Source: Billgrantia bachuensis (GTDB lineage Bacteria > Pseudomonadota > Gammaproteobacteria > Pseudomonadales > Halomonadaceae). Taken from it: a DNA stretch of 64,000 nt. Shown here piece after piece: positions 44,992 through 54,054 of this stretch. The stretch is taken from assembly GCF_011742165.1 (NCBI RefSeq), contig NZ_JAAQTO010000004.1:62001-126000 (forward strand). Reading direction: 5' to 3'. Made by a program: the position numbers and the translations under genes. Position 1 is the stretch's first letter, and each line of letters starts with the position of its first letter. The notes beneath the pieces were generated by a model that was not told the DNA's origin, did not search any database, and saw nothing but the letters and a program-made list of their open reading frames with translations.

Positions 44992-46699
44992 CCTGAGGCT
45001 CCTGAGGGGTCGCTACTGGCACATCGTGGCGGTTGGGGAATACCCGGCGCACGCCGGTTGCCTCCGGCGCATAGGCGAGGCTCTCCTGGCGGTGCGAGGT
45101 GTGAATATAGCCATTGAGGAATCGGTGGGAATCGTCCAGCTGACCTCCGGCAGCCCGCCAGGCGTCCAGCTTTTCTCGTAACTCGGCGGGGATAGTATGG
45201 TCCGCATCATCCCGTAGCTCATCAAAGGGCACCCAGGCTCGCCTCGCCTCTTCGTACATTTGGCGCAGGGCGTAGATAGCCAGTTCCTTGCGTGTGGCGC
45301 GCCGCTCGACTTCGAGCACGTCCATCCCATCCACTCGAATGGAGAGCCCTCGTGCCTGCGCTTCCGCCTGTGCCAGGCGAATCGTCTCCCCATTGGCGCC
45401 AAGCCCGCCGCGGCGGCGCACGATCAGTTCTTCAATATTGGCGAAATCCGCCTCGTGCCGAGGGTTCTCGTAGCCGCCGCCCACATCGGAGTGCGCCCCC
45501 GGCAGGGCGATCTCGGCGAAGTTGCCGGGATGGTTGCCCTGGGCATCGACAATGCTGCTGAGCGGAAAATTGCGGCGGATCTCGTGATGAGCGGTGAGCT
45601 GCACCACACGTGCGGCGCTGCCTGAAGCAAGGTAGAGATCGAAATCGAGGTTTTCGGCATTGCCGGGCCAGTAAAAACTCCCCACGGTATCGAACAGCCC
45701 CACGAAGCGCACCTGCGGGAAAGGAATCGGCGTGGGCGGAAAGGCCGGGATACGGCGCATCGGTGGTTGGTAACCTGGTCTGATAAGGCGGAAGTCCGGC
45801 ACCAACAAGTGCTCCGGCCAACGATGGACAAGGTTGACGAAATGCCGGGCCAGGGCCGCTCCACGGCTGAATCCGAACACGTCGAAGGAAATCAGCGCAT
45901 CGGGGTTGGCTTCTAAAATTGGGCGGAGTAAATTTAGAACCAGCTCGATACGTGCATGTGCGCCCTCCGGACCGACGCCGGTGCCTAGCCCGACCAGATC
46001 CTCGGAAGCCACGAAGCCATCCTCGCTCTCGCCGCCGGTTATGGTCCCCACGCCATGTATATAGATTGGGTAATAACCACTCTCAGCGTCGTCGGGGTAG
46101 AGATTACGTAACTTTGCCACGTTGGTGATATCGCGATCGGGCAGGTGGCGATCGTTGTACATATTGTTGCCGGTGCCATCGAAGAACACGCCGATGTGCA
46201 GAGTACGCGGCCGAGTGGGAGGCGTTTCCGCCACCGGCGGCGCTGTGGAAGGCCGCGGCTCGGGAGCCGGCACAGGGCGCGTGACGCCCCAGTCACCGTG
46301 ACGCTGTAGCATGGCCATGGCTTGTGGCCCCAGGCCACGGGAATTAAGCCGCGGAAGCAAGGAGTCGACCAGACTACTGCCACTGAATGCCCAATGGGCG
46401 TTCGAGCGCCACTGCTTGCCGTTCCACTCGACCAGAGGAAGGAAGGGGCGGTCGAAACCGTCGTTGAGGACCAGCAGCAGGTCGCCCTGCTTGACCGCCT
46501 TGACGATCGTCCGGATTGCCACTTCCTTGTCCGGCAGCACTCCGCAACCGCCTGCCTTGGCATATAGCTGTGAGAGACCTTCCCGGCCGGACTCCCTCGA
46601 CAATTTGTCTTTGACCTTGCTCGAGGCGAAGGTGGGCGACTCGATGAAGGGAAGATCGACGTCCCTGACGTCATGGCGAGGTTTGAGCTTCCAGAACAC
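44984..46699 (-). CDS. Tle1-family (DUF2235) phospholipase, likely type VI secretion effector
   Basis: A 571-residue protein. After an uncharacterised N-terminal region (1-140) and a proline-rich linker (142-165) comes the DUF2235 hydrolase: TLHIGVFFDGTGNNMYND (166-183), FDVFGFSRGAALARHFVNL with GFSRG (276-280, serine nucleophile), RFVGLFDTVGSFY (aspartate near 337) and LPGAHSDVGGGYEN (histidine near 403). Tle1 proteins cut phospholipids of rival bacteria. No type VI sheath or hub gene is in the window, so it would be an orphan loaded elsewhere. The immunity-type gene follows directly. Confidence 0.83.
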   Translation of the reverse strand: MFWKLKPRHDVRDVDLPFIESPTFASSKVKDKLSRESGREGLSQLYAKAGGCGVLPDKEVAIRTIVKAVKQGDLLLVLNDGFDRPFLPLVEWNGKQWRSNAHWAFSGSSLVDSLLPRLNSRGLGPQAMAMLQRHGDWGVTRPVPAPEPRPSTAPPVAETPPTRPRTLHIGVFFDGTGNNMYNDRHLPDRDITNVAKLRNLYPDDAESGYYPIYIHGVGTITGGESEDGFVASEDLVGLGTGVGPEGAHARIELVLNLLRPILEANPDALISFDVFGFSRGAALARHFVNLVHRWPEHLLVPDFRLIRPGYQPPMRRIPAFPPTPIPFPQVRFVGLFDTVGSFYWPGNAENLDFDLYLASGSAARVVQLTAHHEIRRNFPLSSIVDAQGNHPGNFAEIALPGAHSDVGGGYENPRHEADFANIEELIVRRRGGLGANGETIRLAQAEAQARGLSIRVDGMDVLEVERRATRKELAIYALRQMYEEARRAWVPFDELRDDADHTIPAELREKLDAWRAAGGQLDDSHRFLNGYIHTSHRQESLAYAPEATGVRRVFPNRHDVPVATPQEPQDA

Positions 46700-46865
46700 T
46701 GCCTTGTCTCCTGTCCCTGGCTTCAGATTGGCAATGTTTATTAGGGTATCCGGATTGTAAAGAGCCGCGCTATGGCCGATTTCCTACAGCCTCCTGAGCA
46801 AATATCTGACTTCGGCGTGGCGAGCGCTGACGTCCTCACATGGCGCGCCATCAGAAGCACAAACC

Positions 46866-47393
46866 CTACCAGTAGCGCGGGTAGCGCCGATGGCGGGCCA
46901 GGTTATTGACCAGGATCGCCACCACGAGCATGACACCGCAGCCGATGCCGATCGGCATCAGGGGATACCACCAACCCAGGGCCGCAATCGCTTCGCCACC
47001 TATCACGGCACCCAGTGCCGCCGCGGCACCGGGCGGGTGCACGGTGTGGGTGAGCTGCATGACGAGTATCGACAACGACACGGCAAGCGTTACCGCCAGC
47101 GCGGTGCTGCCCAGCAGCTGGAAGCAGGCCACCCCTACCAGAGCAGAGAGCATGCTACCGAACAGGACATTGCGAGGCTGGGCGAATGGGCTGTCGGGCG
47201 CGGCATAGATCAGCACCGAAGTGGCGCCGAAGGAGGCCACGATCAAGAGGTGGTGGGAAAGCCAGTGCGCGCTTAGCCAGCAGATGGCCCCCATGCCGAT
47301 GAATGCACCGAACCACGACCACAGGGCATCCTGCCAATCGGGGCTGGGAGCTCGCGTTCGTTCGGCGCGCATCTTGCCGAGATAGGTCTTCAT
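46866..47393 (-). CDS. HPP-family integral membrane protein
   Basis: A 175-residue membrane protein with about four helices. The family name motif is in VMQLTHTVHPPGAAAALGAVIGG (HPP near residue 125); SFGATSVLIYAAPDSPFAQPRNVLFG is the other signature. Such proteins are linked to nitrite transport in some plants and bacteria, otherwise unknown. ATG at 47393 is chosen as it begins the family N terminus. Confidence 0.88.
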   Translation of the reverse strand: MKTYLGKMRAERTRAPSPDWQDALWSWFGAFIGMGAICWLSAHWLSHHLLIVASFGATSVLIYAAPDSPFAQPRNVLFGSMLSALVGVACFQLLGSTALAVTLAVSLSILVMQLTHTVHPPGAAAALGAVIGGEAIAALGWWYPLMPIGIGCGVMLVVAILVNNLARHRRYPRYW

Positions 47394-47515
47394 GTCCGTC
47401 TCTTGCACAAAATAGGTGCAGGAGTCTCGCAAAGCGCACCGCAAAAGTGAAGGCAAGTTTTTTTATAAGAACATGCCTATTGATTGACCAGAGTCAGCTT
47501 TTCCTCATTGCACGC

Positions 47516-48091
47516 TCAATAGAAGATATCGCGCAGGATCTCGTAAATGATGGCGTTGGCGGCATCCACCAAAATGACATCGGGACCGACTCGGCGCCAT
47601 TCATAGCCGTCGTAGCGCGGCAAGTCGCGCAGGACTCGTTCGTCCAGTTGCATTGCAATGCCGGGTGGTAGCGGTTTGCCGCGCTCCAGGTTCATGCGAA
47701 TGCCGGGCGGCAGGTTCTCATGGCGGCGGTCGATCTCGATCCAGTCGCGGCGCTCGACCAGCAGGCGGCGGATCTCGCGTTCGTCGATACGCGGGCCGTG
47801 GGAAACATCGTACCGTTCCACTCGCCCCTCGCCATGCCCATGATTGCTTTCTCGGAACGAGCGCTCGGGTTCACCCGGCTGGCCACGGCCAGGCTGAGCC
47901 GGCGCTGCGCCCTGCCCTTGCCCTCTTCCCTGGCCGTCGCCATGGTTCTGCCATTTGCCTTGATTCTGGCCTTGCCCATGGCCCTGGCCCTTGCCGGGAT
48001 TCTCGGTCGGCTGGGCTTGAAGCCCGGCACTTCCGAGCGTCAACCCAAGCGCCGTAGCGACTACGAGCAGTTCACGTTTGGCATGCAGCAT
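47516..48091 (-). CDS. CigR/RcnB-like periplasmic protein
   Basis: A 191-residue exported protein: signal peptide ELLVVATALGLTLGSAGLQAQ, then a low-complexity glycine/glutamine/histidine-rich zone with repeated GQGQ and HGxGxG units (residues about 28-85). The C-terminal part has GIRMNLERGKPLPPGIAMQLDERVLRDLPRYDGYEWRRVGPDVILVDAANAIIYEIL, the CigR / RcnB-family core. In Salmonella CigR is an anti-virulence factor; the role here is unknown. ATG at 48091. Confidence 0.75.
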   Translation of the reverse strand: MLHAKRELLVVATALGLTLGSAGLQAQPTENPGKGQGHGQGQNQGKWQNHGDGQGRGQGQGAAPAQPGRGQPGEPERSFRESNHGHGEGRVERYDVSHGPRIDEREIRRLLVERRDWIEIDRRHENLPPGIRMNLERGKPLPPGIAMQLDERVLRDLPRYDGYEWRRVGPDVILVDAANAIIYEILRDIFY

Positions 48092-48212
48092 CGTCCTGAC
48101 CTCCTGTACCCGACTTGCTTCCAGCCTAGACAGGAAATGCGCAGCGAGCGTGCAACGAAACGGCACTTTCAGGTGCTTTGTGCAGCGTCACAGAATATAG
48201 CTTGAGGCAGCC

Positions 48213-50003
48213 TTACCCTACCCAGATTCCTTCTATACGCGGCATTGCCGTCGGCCCTCCGCCGCCAACACCGCCTTCGGTATCGTCGAATGCTTCATCG
48301 TAGTGAAACCCGCCGGCACCCTTTACCTCGATACTTCTGCCGACGACTTCGCCATAGAACTGCCCGCTTCCAGCAACCTCGACATGAGAATGGGGCGCGA
48401 TGATCTGGCCGTAGAAGTTCGAAGCACCACCGAGAAACACGCCGGACCCACCATGTGAAGTATCGTCGTGGACGGAGATCACTGAGAGAATCGGGCTTAC
48501 GTTGCCATTCATATCGACTCGGGTAGGCTTGCCATCGCCCACCTCGATAGCGCTGGCCAGCTTGAACTCACCGGCCGTTACGATAGTAAGGCTACTTCCT
48601 TCGGCGATTCGAAACGAACCGCCTCCGCCGATATCGATATTCCCGGTAACCACCATGACCATATCGACCGGGTTGCCGGCACTGCCGATATGGAAGTTGG
48701 CACTGCCTGCTAGCTTGAGGGAATCGAACCTTACGATGGATTTGCCCTGGTACTGCTGCGGAGTACCTATGTCCGACACCTTGCCGCTGGGATCATGCAG
48801 CCCACTGGCATCAAGAACGATATTGCGACCTGCCCCTTTCATGTCGAGCTCCCCCGAAGAGGTCGCAACCTGGGCCAGATACTCGGCGTACCAACCAACC
48901 TGTACCGGTACGTCACACTCCTCCGGCGACGACACCGAGAACACAGGCGTCAGCCCCTGCGGGCCGCCACTATCGGCGTCGAGCACCCCACCCACCTGAT
49001 CGGCAGCGGTACGCACCGAATTCACCGCTGAAACCAGGGCATCGCCTTCGATGCGCGAACTCCAGTTGCCCAGCGTCAGCGTGCCGGCCGCCTGCACGTC
49101 GCCATGCACGGTGCCGCTACTGGTAATCGCCACGTCGCCGAGGCCCGTCACATTACCGTATATGTTGGAGCCGCCACCGCTGATGCTTATCGTGTCGTTT
49201 GCCTTGACGTTTCCATGCACGGCGCCTGAACCATTCGTCGAGAAAGTTCCGCTCGCTGCTACCTCACCGTAAATCGGCGAGGCACCGGTCACTCTGACTT
49301 CGGCCCCCTCGGTCTGGGTACCGACCACGACATTGCTGCGCTGGGCATTGCTGCCGCCATAGGCTCCCTCGCGCGAGTCATAGCTATCGATGATACCGCT
49401 GCCTTTCACCTGAACGCCCTCGCAGCTCATCAATCCACGCGAACCCGGCGGTGGCGGCATCGGTATGGCGACAAGCGCAGTCGCCGTGCGTATGGCCTCA
49501 TCGGCGGCATTGCCAAAATACCCCTCGCTTTCGATGCGTATGCCAGCCTGCCCCGCCAGTAGAACATCGTCTTCCGGCAGAGCCGGCATGAGGCGCCAAC
49601 GATAGCGGCCATTGGTTGAAATCGAGCCTTCTGCCGACCAAGTGCCGGGAAGGGCACCATTCAGGGCAGCCTGTGCCTGCTCAGGGGTAGCCGCATTCCG
49701 CGCTTGTACGGCGGCACTACGCAGGTCCGCAACGAAAGTGGTGGGATTGGCATTGAACACGGGAGGGTTGGGAGGCTGGCCGGTATTGAGCGCATCTATC
49801 GCGCTGCGAAGCTCACCGTTGAAGGCGTATAGCCCGGCTTCCGCTTCGTTCTGTGCCATGACCGATGCGCGGTAGTTACCAGCCAGCCGCTCATTGACCA
49901 GACTACCGCTGATACCTGACAGGCCCAGCATCAACGATATGCTCAGCATGGACAGCACTACGACAAGCGCGGCCCCCTGTTGCTGCTGTTGTGTACCTGC
50001 CAT
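48213..50003 (-). CDS. PilX-type pilin-like protein with large beta-solenoid-like body
   Basis: A 596-residue protein (ATG at 50003; upstream ATGs at 50042 and 50021 are also in frame). The N terminus QQQQQGAALVVVLSMLSISLMLGLSGI...NYRASVMAQNEAEAGLYAF is the PilX_N pattern of type IV pilus minor components. Residues about 210-400 contain repeats such as GEVAASGTFSTNGSGAVHGNVKANDTISISGGGSNIYGNV, suggesting a right-handed beta helix (DUF7305/bactofilin-like). The end has FYGQIIAPHSHVEVAGSGQFYGEVVGRSIEVKGAGGFHYDEAFDD. Normal PilX is under 200 residues. Likely at the pilus tip; inference. Confidence 0.7.
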   Translation of the reverse strand: MAGTQQQQQGAALVVVLSMLSISLMLGLSGISGSLVNERLAGNYRASVMAQNEAEAGLYAFNGELRSAIDALNTGQPPNPPVFNANPTTFVADLRSAAVQARNAATPEQAQAALNGALPGTWSAEGSISTNGRYRWRLMPALPEDDVLLAGQAGIRIESEGYFGNAADEAIRTATALVAIPMPPPPGSRGLMSCEGVQVKGSGIIDSYDSREGAYGGSNAQRSNVVVGTQTEGAEVRVTGASPIYGEVAASGTFSTNGSGAVHGNVKANDTISISGGGSNIYGNVTGLGDVAITSSGTVHGDVQAAGTLTLGNWSSRIEGDALVSAVNSVRTAADQVGGVLDADSGGPQGLTPVFSVSSPEECDVPVQVGWYAEYLAQVATSSGELDMKGAGRNIVLDASGLHDPSGKVSDIGTPQQYQGKSIVRFDSLKLAGSANFHIGSAGNPVDMVMVVTGNIDIGGGGSFRIAEGSSLTIVTAGEFKLASAIEVGDGKPTRVDMNGNVSPILSVISVHDDTSHGGSGVFLGGASNFYGQIIAPHSHVEVAGSGQFYGEVVGRSIEVKGAGGFHYDEAFDDTEGGVGGGGPTAMPRIEGIWVG

Positions 50004-50142
50004 CGCCACCCCCAGTGACATTTGGCTACGCATTGGATACACAACTTTACACGAAGCTTAGACGAAGGTCACCCTTTGACTTAATTATTTATCACATAAA
50101 ATAAGATAATATTTACACTAAGCGTCCGTCATTAACTTCCAA

Positions 50143-50175
50143 TAAAAAAAGGCCGGCACAAGCCGGCCTAAAAAA
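50143..50175. terminator. bidirectional rho-independent terminator after pilA
   Basis: AGGCCGGC (50150-50157) and GCCGGCCT (50162-50169) pair perfectly around ACAA, with A runs to the left (50143-50150) and to the right (50170-50175). On the minus strand this gives a stem followed by a U tract, directly after the pilA stop, separating pilA from the PilX-like gene. Confidence 0.9.
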
Positions 50176-50184
50176 TTCGGGTTA

Positions 50185-50550
50185 TCAGGTACCAAGCTGT
50201 AATGTGAAAGTTATAGTTGTGTCTCCAGGTGCAACAGGGCTGGCAGTGAATGAGTCACCAATAGCTACAGTCGTGGGGTCATATCCAGAGTAGGTGCATG
50301 CTGCTCCAGTAGGTGCCGCAGGTGGGGTGTCATTACTATAGAGAGCCGCCAGGACCGAATTAGCAAACGCTTTTGACTCAATATCACAAGCGTTATTAGC
50401 CGATCTTTCTGTATAACTCTGATACTGCGGAATCGCAATCGCCGCCAGAATGCCGATGATCGCTACCACGATCAGCAGCTCGATCAAGGTGAAACCGCCC
50501 TGTCCCTGCTTGGCGGCTGCTCGTTTTTGCATCATTTCTCTCATACTCAT
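50185..50550 (-). CDS. pilA: type IV major pilin-like protein
   Basis: A 121-residue prepilin. The cleavage region is [36 protein letters not shown] with the usual glutamate five residues into the mature chain. The leader of about 19 residues is longer than the usual 5-10 of type IVa pilins unless an internal ATG (50544, 50535 or 50532) is used. The mature part is short (about 102 residues) with two cysteines (NNACDIES and GAACTYSG) that could form the D-loop disulfide. AGGGGA precedes the chosen ATG. Pilin processed by PilD and polymerised by PilB/PilC encoded nearby. Confidence 0.9.
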   Translation of the reverse strand: MSMREMMQKRAAAKQGQGGFTLIELLIVVAIIGILAAIAIPQYQSYTERSANNACDIESKAFANSVLAALYSNDTPPAAPTGAACTYSGYDPTTVAIGDSFTASPVAPGDTTITFTLQLGT

Positions 50551-50783
50551 CGCAGTCGTCCCCTGCTCTTTGGTGCCCGTTGGCCGCTCTCGGCAGCCTT
50601 GGGCGGTTTGCACCTGCGGCACGGTCACCGCGTGTATCGTGGCTCGGCCTATGGGGCCTTGCCCGTCCCCTTGCTGGGTCTCCTCAAGCTTTTTGTCGTA
50701 AATGCCTGAGTTCGCGCCCTTCTTCGCGGCTATCCAGAGCCTTGAAGCCTACATTAGATGACTCAGCCTCTACCCCGCAAGCG

Positions 50784-50799
50784 CTACCTACGTAGGTAG
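50784..50799. repeat. 16-bp perfect palindrome between pilA and pilB
   Basis: CTACCTACGTAGGTAG is self-complementary over all 16 bases, about 230 bases upstream of pilA and 143 upstream of pilB. A dyad this perfect in a divergent promoter region is a strong candidate operator. Binding protein unknown. Confidence 0.55.
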
Positions 50800-50832
50800 G
50801 AGTCAACCTCAGAATAAGCCATGATTAAATTA

Positions 50833-50846
50833 ATACCAGTTGGTAT
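50833..50846. repeat. ATACCA-GT-TGGTAT dyad upstream of pilB
   Basis: Six-base arms spaced by two bases within an AT-rich patch (50820-50850), about 95 bases before the pilB start. It could be a second operator or part of a promoter. Confidence 0.4.
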
Positions 50847-50941
50847 GGCGTTTGTCAGCCTGGCTGTGAACGCCCCCACCAACGGTCTAGAATGCGGGTA
50901 ACTTATCGCTCACCGCCCTTGCGGGCTTTGCCTGAGGCGCC

Positions 50942-52735
50942 ATGAACGACTATCGAACGGCACCGGCCGGTGCCCACGGTTCAGCCAGTGGGGATGCCAG
51001 CCAGCAGCGCGCAACCGATACCGGGGGCCTTCGCGGTTTCGCTCGCAGGTTGGTGGAGTACGGGCTACTTTCACGCGCGGCGGCCGAGCGGGCGGAGCAT
51101 GAGGCGCGCGAGGCGGAGACCAGCCTGCTGCAGCATGTGGTTGAGGCCGGTCTGGTCACGGCACGCCAGGGTACGCTGTGCGCTGCCTGGGAGTATGGCC
51201 TGCCCTTGGTCGATCTGGACGCGCTGCGCCTGGCGAGCCTGCCCCCGGCAAACGAATATCCCGAAAAGCTGCTGCGCAAGCTGTGCGTGGTGCCGCTCAA
51301 TCGCCGCGGCCACCGGCTGACCGTTGCGGTGCCTTACCCTTCCACCCTGGCCCTGCTCGACGAGCTGCAGTTCGCCACCGGCCTGAGCATCGAAGCCGTG
51401 CTGTGTCCGGTGGATCAGTTGATGCCGGTACTCGAGGCCTACCTGGCCCAGCACGAATCCAGCATGATGGACGAGCTGGCAGGGGTCGACGACGCGGTAA
51501 GCGAGCTGGAATTTGGCGAAGGCGTCGACCTCAGCGATGAGCGTGCCAACGATGCCGCCCTGAGCGGTGCCGACGATGCGCCGATCGTCAAGTTCGTCAA
51601 CAAGGTTCTGCTGGATGCCATTCGTCGCGGTGCCTCTGACATCCATTTCGAACCCTACGAGACCAGCTACCGTGTGCGCATGCGCGTGGACGGCATGCTG
51701 ATGGAATCGGCACGCCCCCCCTTCGCCATGCGTTCGCGCATCGCCGCGCGCCTGAAGGTAATGGCGCGGCTGGATATTTCCGAACGCCGCCTGCCGCAGG
51801 ATGGCGCGATCAAGCTGAAGGTAACGAAGACTCGCTCGATCGATTTCCGCGTGAACTCGCTGCCTACCGTGTACGGCGAGAAGATCGTGCTGCGTATACT
51901 CGACCCCGCCTCGGCGCAGATCGGCATCGATGCGTTGGGCTTCACCCCGGAGCAGCGCGCCCTGTACGAAGGCGTGCTGGACCACCCCCAGGGCATGATC
52001 CTGGTTACCGGCCCTACCGGTAGCGGCAAGACGGTTACGCTCTATACCGGGCTGAACATCCTCAACGAGGTGCAGCGCAACATCTGTACCGCCGAAGATC
52101 CGGTGGAGATCAAGGTGCCGGGGGTCAACCAGGTCAACGTACTGCCCAAGATCGGCCTGGATTTCGCCAGCGCCCTGCGCGCCTTCCTGCGCCAGGATCC
52201 GGACGTGGTGATGGTGGGTGAGATCCGCGACCTGGAGACCGCCGAGATTGCGGTGAAGGCATCGCAGACCGGCCACCTGGTGCTCTCCACGGTACATACC
52301 AACTCTGCCGCGGAAACTCTCACCCGCCTGGCCAATATGGGTGTGCCGCCCTTCAACATTGCCAGCTCCGTGAGCCTGATCATTGCCCAGCGCCTGGCCC
52401 GCCGGCTGTGCAAGCACTGCCGCCAGGAGGCGGAGCTTCCCCGCGAGGTGCTGCTGCAGGAAGGCTTCACCGAACAGGAGGTGGGTGACGCCACGGTGTA
52501 TGAAGCAGTAGGCTGCAAGCACTGCACCCATGGCTACAAGGGCCGGGTGGGGATCTATGAAGTGGTCCCGATCAGCACGGCCATGAGCCAGTTGATCATG
52601 CGCAACGGCAATTCGATGGACTTTGATAGCCTGGCTCGCCAGGAGGGCCACCCGGACCTGCGCCGCAGCGGGCTATTGAAGGTGATGCAGGGGGTTACGA
52701 GCCTGACCGAGGTGAATCGGATCACAAAGGATTGA
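50942..52735 (+). CDS. pilB: type IV pilus assembly ATPase
   Basis: A 597-residue GspE/PilB hexameric ATPase that powers pilus extension. Residues 1-180 form the MshEN-type N-terminal domain (GLLSRAAAERAEHEAREAETSLLQHVVEAGLVTARQG). The core has ASDIHFEPYETSYRVRMRVDG, Walker A GPTGSGKTVT (about 357-366), the Asp box DPVEIKVPGVNQVNV, RAFLRQDPDVVMVGEIRDLETAE (Walker B) and HLVLSTVHTNSA (His box). Zinc cysteines: RLCKHCRQ and CKHCTHGYKG. Leads pilC across an 86-base gap. Confidence 0.95.
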   Translation: MNDYRTAPAGAHGSASGDASQQRATDTGGLRGFARRLVEYGLLSRAAAERAEHEAREAETSLLQHVVEAGLVTARQGTLCAAWEYGLPLVDLDALRLASLPPANEYPEKLLRKLCVVPLNRRGHRLTVAVPYPSTLALLDELQFATGLSIEAVLCPVDQLMPVLEAYLAQHESSMMDELAGVDDAVSELEFGEGVDLSDERANDAALSGADDAPIVKFVNKVLLDAIRRGASDIHFEPYETSYRVRMRVDGMLMESARPPFAMRSRIAARLKVMARLDISERRLPQDGAIKLKVTKTRSIDFRVNSLPTVYGEKIVLRILDPASAQIGIDALGFTPEQRALYEGVLDHPQGMILVTGPTGSGKTVTLYTGLNILNEVQRNICTAEDPVEIKVPGVNQVNVLPKIGLDFASALRAFLRQDPDVVMVGEIRDLETAEIAVKASQTGHLVLSTVHTNSAAETLTRLANMGVPPFNIASSVSLIIAQRLARRLCKHCRQEAELPREVLLQEGFTEQEVGDATVYEAVGCKHCTHGYKGRVGIYEVVPISTAMSQLIMRNGNSMDFDSLARQEGHPDLRRSGLLKVMQGVTSLTEVNRITKD

Positions 52736-52737
52736 CT

Positions 52738-52790
52738 AATGCCTGCGCGAGCGAATCGCTCGGCAATTTGATGCGCCAGACGTCAAAGCT
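52738..52790 (+). repeat. partial copy of a repeat element between pilB and pilC
   Basis: AATGCCTGCGCGAGCGAA (52738-52755) equals 18 of the 20 bases of the left arm of the element at 62990-63145. It is followed at 52756-52770 by a 15-base stretch matching 63093-63107 with one mismatch. The middle of the element is absent, so this looks like an internally deleted relic of the same family. Confidence 0.7.
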
Positions 52791-52821
52791 ATAAGAGACT
52801 TAACCAAGCAGCAGGGAATCT

Positions 52822-54054
52822 ATGGCAACCAGAACGGCAAGAGCGCCAAAGAAGCTGAAACTGTACCGCTGGCGTTGGACGGGCAAGGGTCCTGGCGGGC
52901 GCCTGGTCAGCGGTGAGGTAGTGGCCGCCGAGAAGTTCGAGGTGGAACGCGAGCTGGCCAACCAGAACATCATCGTCAAGAACGTGCGCCGCAAAGGCGG
53001 GCTCACCGGCGGTATGGGCACCATCAAGCCCAGGGACGTGATGCTTTTCGCCCGCCAGATGGCCACTATGATTCGTGCCGGTGTACCGGTGCTGCAGGCG
53101 TTCCAGGTAGTGGCCGAGAGCATTCGCAAGCCGGCCATGAGCGCCGTGGTACAGCAGATGATGAACGAGGTGGCGGCCGGCTCGAGCTTCTCCCAGGCGC
53201 TGCGCAATCACCCCGAGCAGTTCGATAGCCTGTTCTGCAACCTGGTGGAAGCGGGTGAGAGTTCCGGCTCGTTGGACCGCATGCTCGATCGTATCGCCGT
53301 ATACAAGGAGAAGGTGGAGTCGCTCAAGGGCCGGGTGAAGAAGGCGCTGTGGTATCCCATAGCGGTGATCCTGGTGGGGGTCGGCGTCACAGCGCTGCTG
53401 CTGATCAAGGTGGTACCGCAATTCGAGAGCTTGTTCCACGGTTTCGGCGCCGAACTGCCGGCCATGACCCGCATGACCATCGCCCTTTCCGAATTCGCCC
53501 AACAGTACTGGTTGTGGGGCCTGGGCGGGATGATCGCCTTCGTCTACCTGTTGCGCCAGGGCATCAAGCGCTCACCGGCTTTCGCCTATCGCGTGCATGC
53601 GTTCCTGCTCAAGGTACCGGTGCTGGGCGATATCTTCGATAAATCCGCCGTGGCACGCTATTCCCGGACCCTGGCGACTACATACGGTGCCGGCGTGCCC
53701 ATGGTGGAAGCGCTGGACATCGCTGCCGGGGCTACCGGCAACCTGGTTTACGAGCGCGCCACACGGCAGATCCGCGAGGACGTCGCCACCGGCCAGCAGC
53801 TCCATTTCGCCATGCGCCTGACCGAGCGCTTCCCCGCGCTGGCGGTGCAGATGGTGGGCATCGGCGAGGAGTCCGGCGCGCTGGACGCCATGCTCAACCG
53901 CGTGGCCGACTATTACGAGGAAGAGGTCGACAACAAGGTCGACGCCCTCACCTCGCTGCTGGAGCCGCTGATCATCGTGGTGCTGGGGATACTGGTCGGC
54001 GGCCTGGTGGTCTCGATGTACCTGCCGATCTTCGAGTTGGGCACTGTGCTGTGA
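52822..54054 (+). CDS. pilC: type IV pilus inner-membrane platform protein
   Basis: A 410-residue GspF/PilC protein with two T2SSF domains. Seen: GEVVAAEKFEVERELANQNIIVKNVRRK, FARQMATMIRAGVPVLQAFQVVAE, the membrane segment YPIAVILVGVGVTALLLIKVVPQFESLF near 175-200, the second copy FLLKVPVLGDIFDKSAVARYSRTLATTYGAGVPMVEALDIA and IGEESGALDAMLNRVADYYEEEVD, and the final helix. Works with PilB to assemble pilin. Its stop overlaps the next start (GTGA). Confidence 0.95.
   Translation: MATRTARAPKKLKLYRWRWTGKGPGGRLVSGEVVAAEKFEVERELANQNIIVKNVRRKGGLTGGMGTIKPRDVMLFARQMATMIRAGVPVLQAFQVVAESIRKPAMSAVVQQMMNEVAAGSSFSQALRNHPEQFDSLFCNLVEAGESSGSLDRMLDRIAVYKEKVESLKGRVKKALWYPIAVILVGVGVTALLLIKVVPQFESLFHGFGAELPAMTRMTIALSEFAQQYWLWGLGGMIAFVYLLRQGIKRSPAFAYRVHAFLLKVPVLGDIFDKSAVARYSRTLATTYGAGVPMVEALDIAAGATGNLVYERATRQIREDVATGQQLHFAMRLTERFPALAVQMVGIGEESGALDAMLNRVADYYEEEVDNKVDALTSLLEPLIIVVLGILVGGLVVSMYLPIFELGTVL

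Larger units (their letters stand above)
50551..50941. promoter_or_regulatory. divergent pilA-pilB intergenic region
   Basis: A 391-base gap holding both promoters of the pilus genes. It contains a 16-bp perfect palindrome (50784-50799), a second dyad (50833-50846) and a GC-rich stem near 50912-50925. A minus-strand TTGACT (50800-50805) adjoins the palindrome and could be a -35 element. A sigma-54 site, usual for pilA in pseudomonads, was not convincingly seen. Confidence 0.4.

Noticed and set aside
50551..50600. Sigma-54 promoter for pilA
   Set aside because: A GG-N10-GC match near 50565-50582 is only a few bases from the start codon and overlaps the ribosome site, so transcription could not start usefully there.
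51071..52651. 526-codon open frame on the minus strand
   Set aside because: Antisense to pilB, which shows all ATPase motifs; no domain is visible in the reverse frame.
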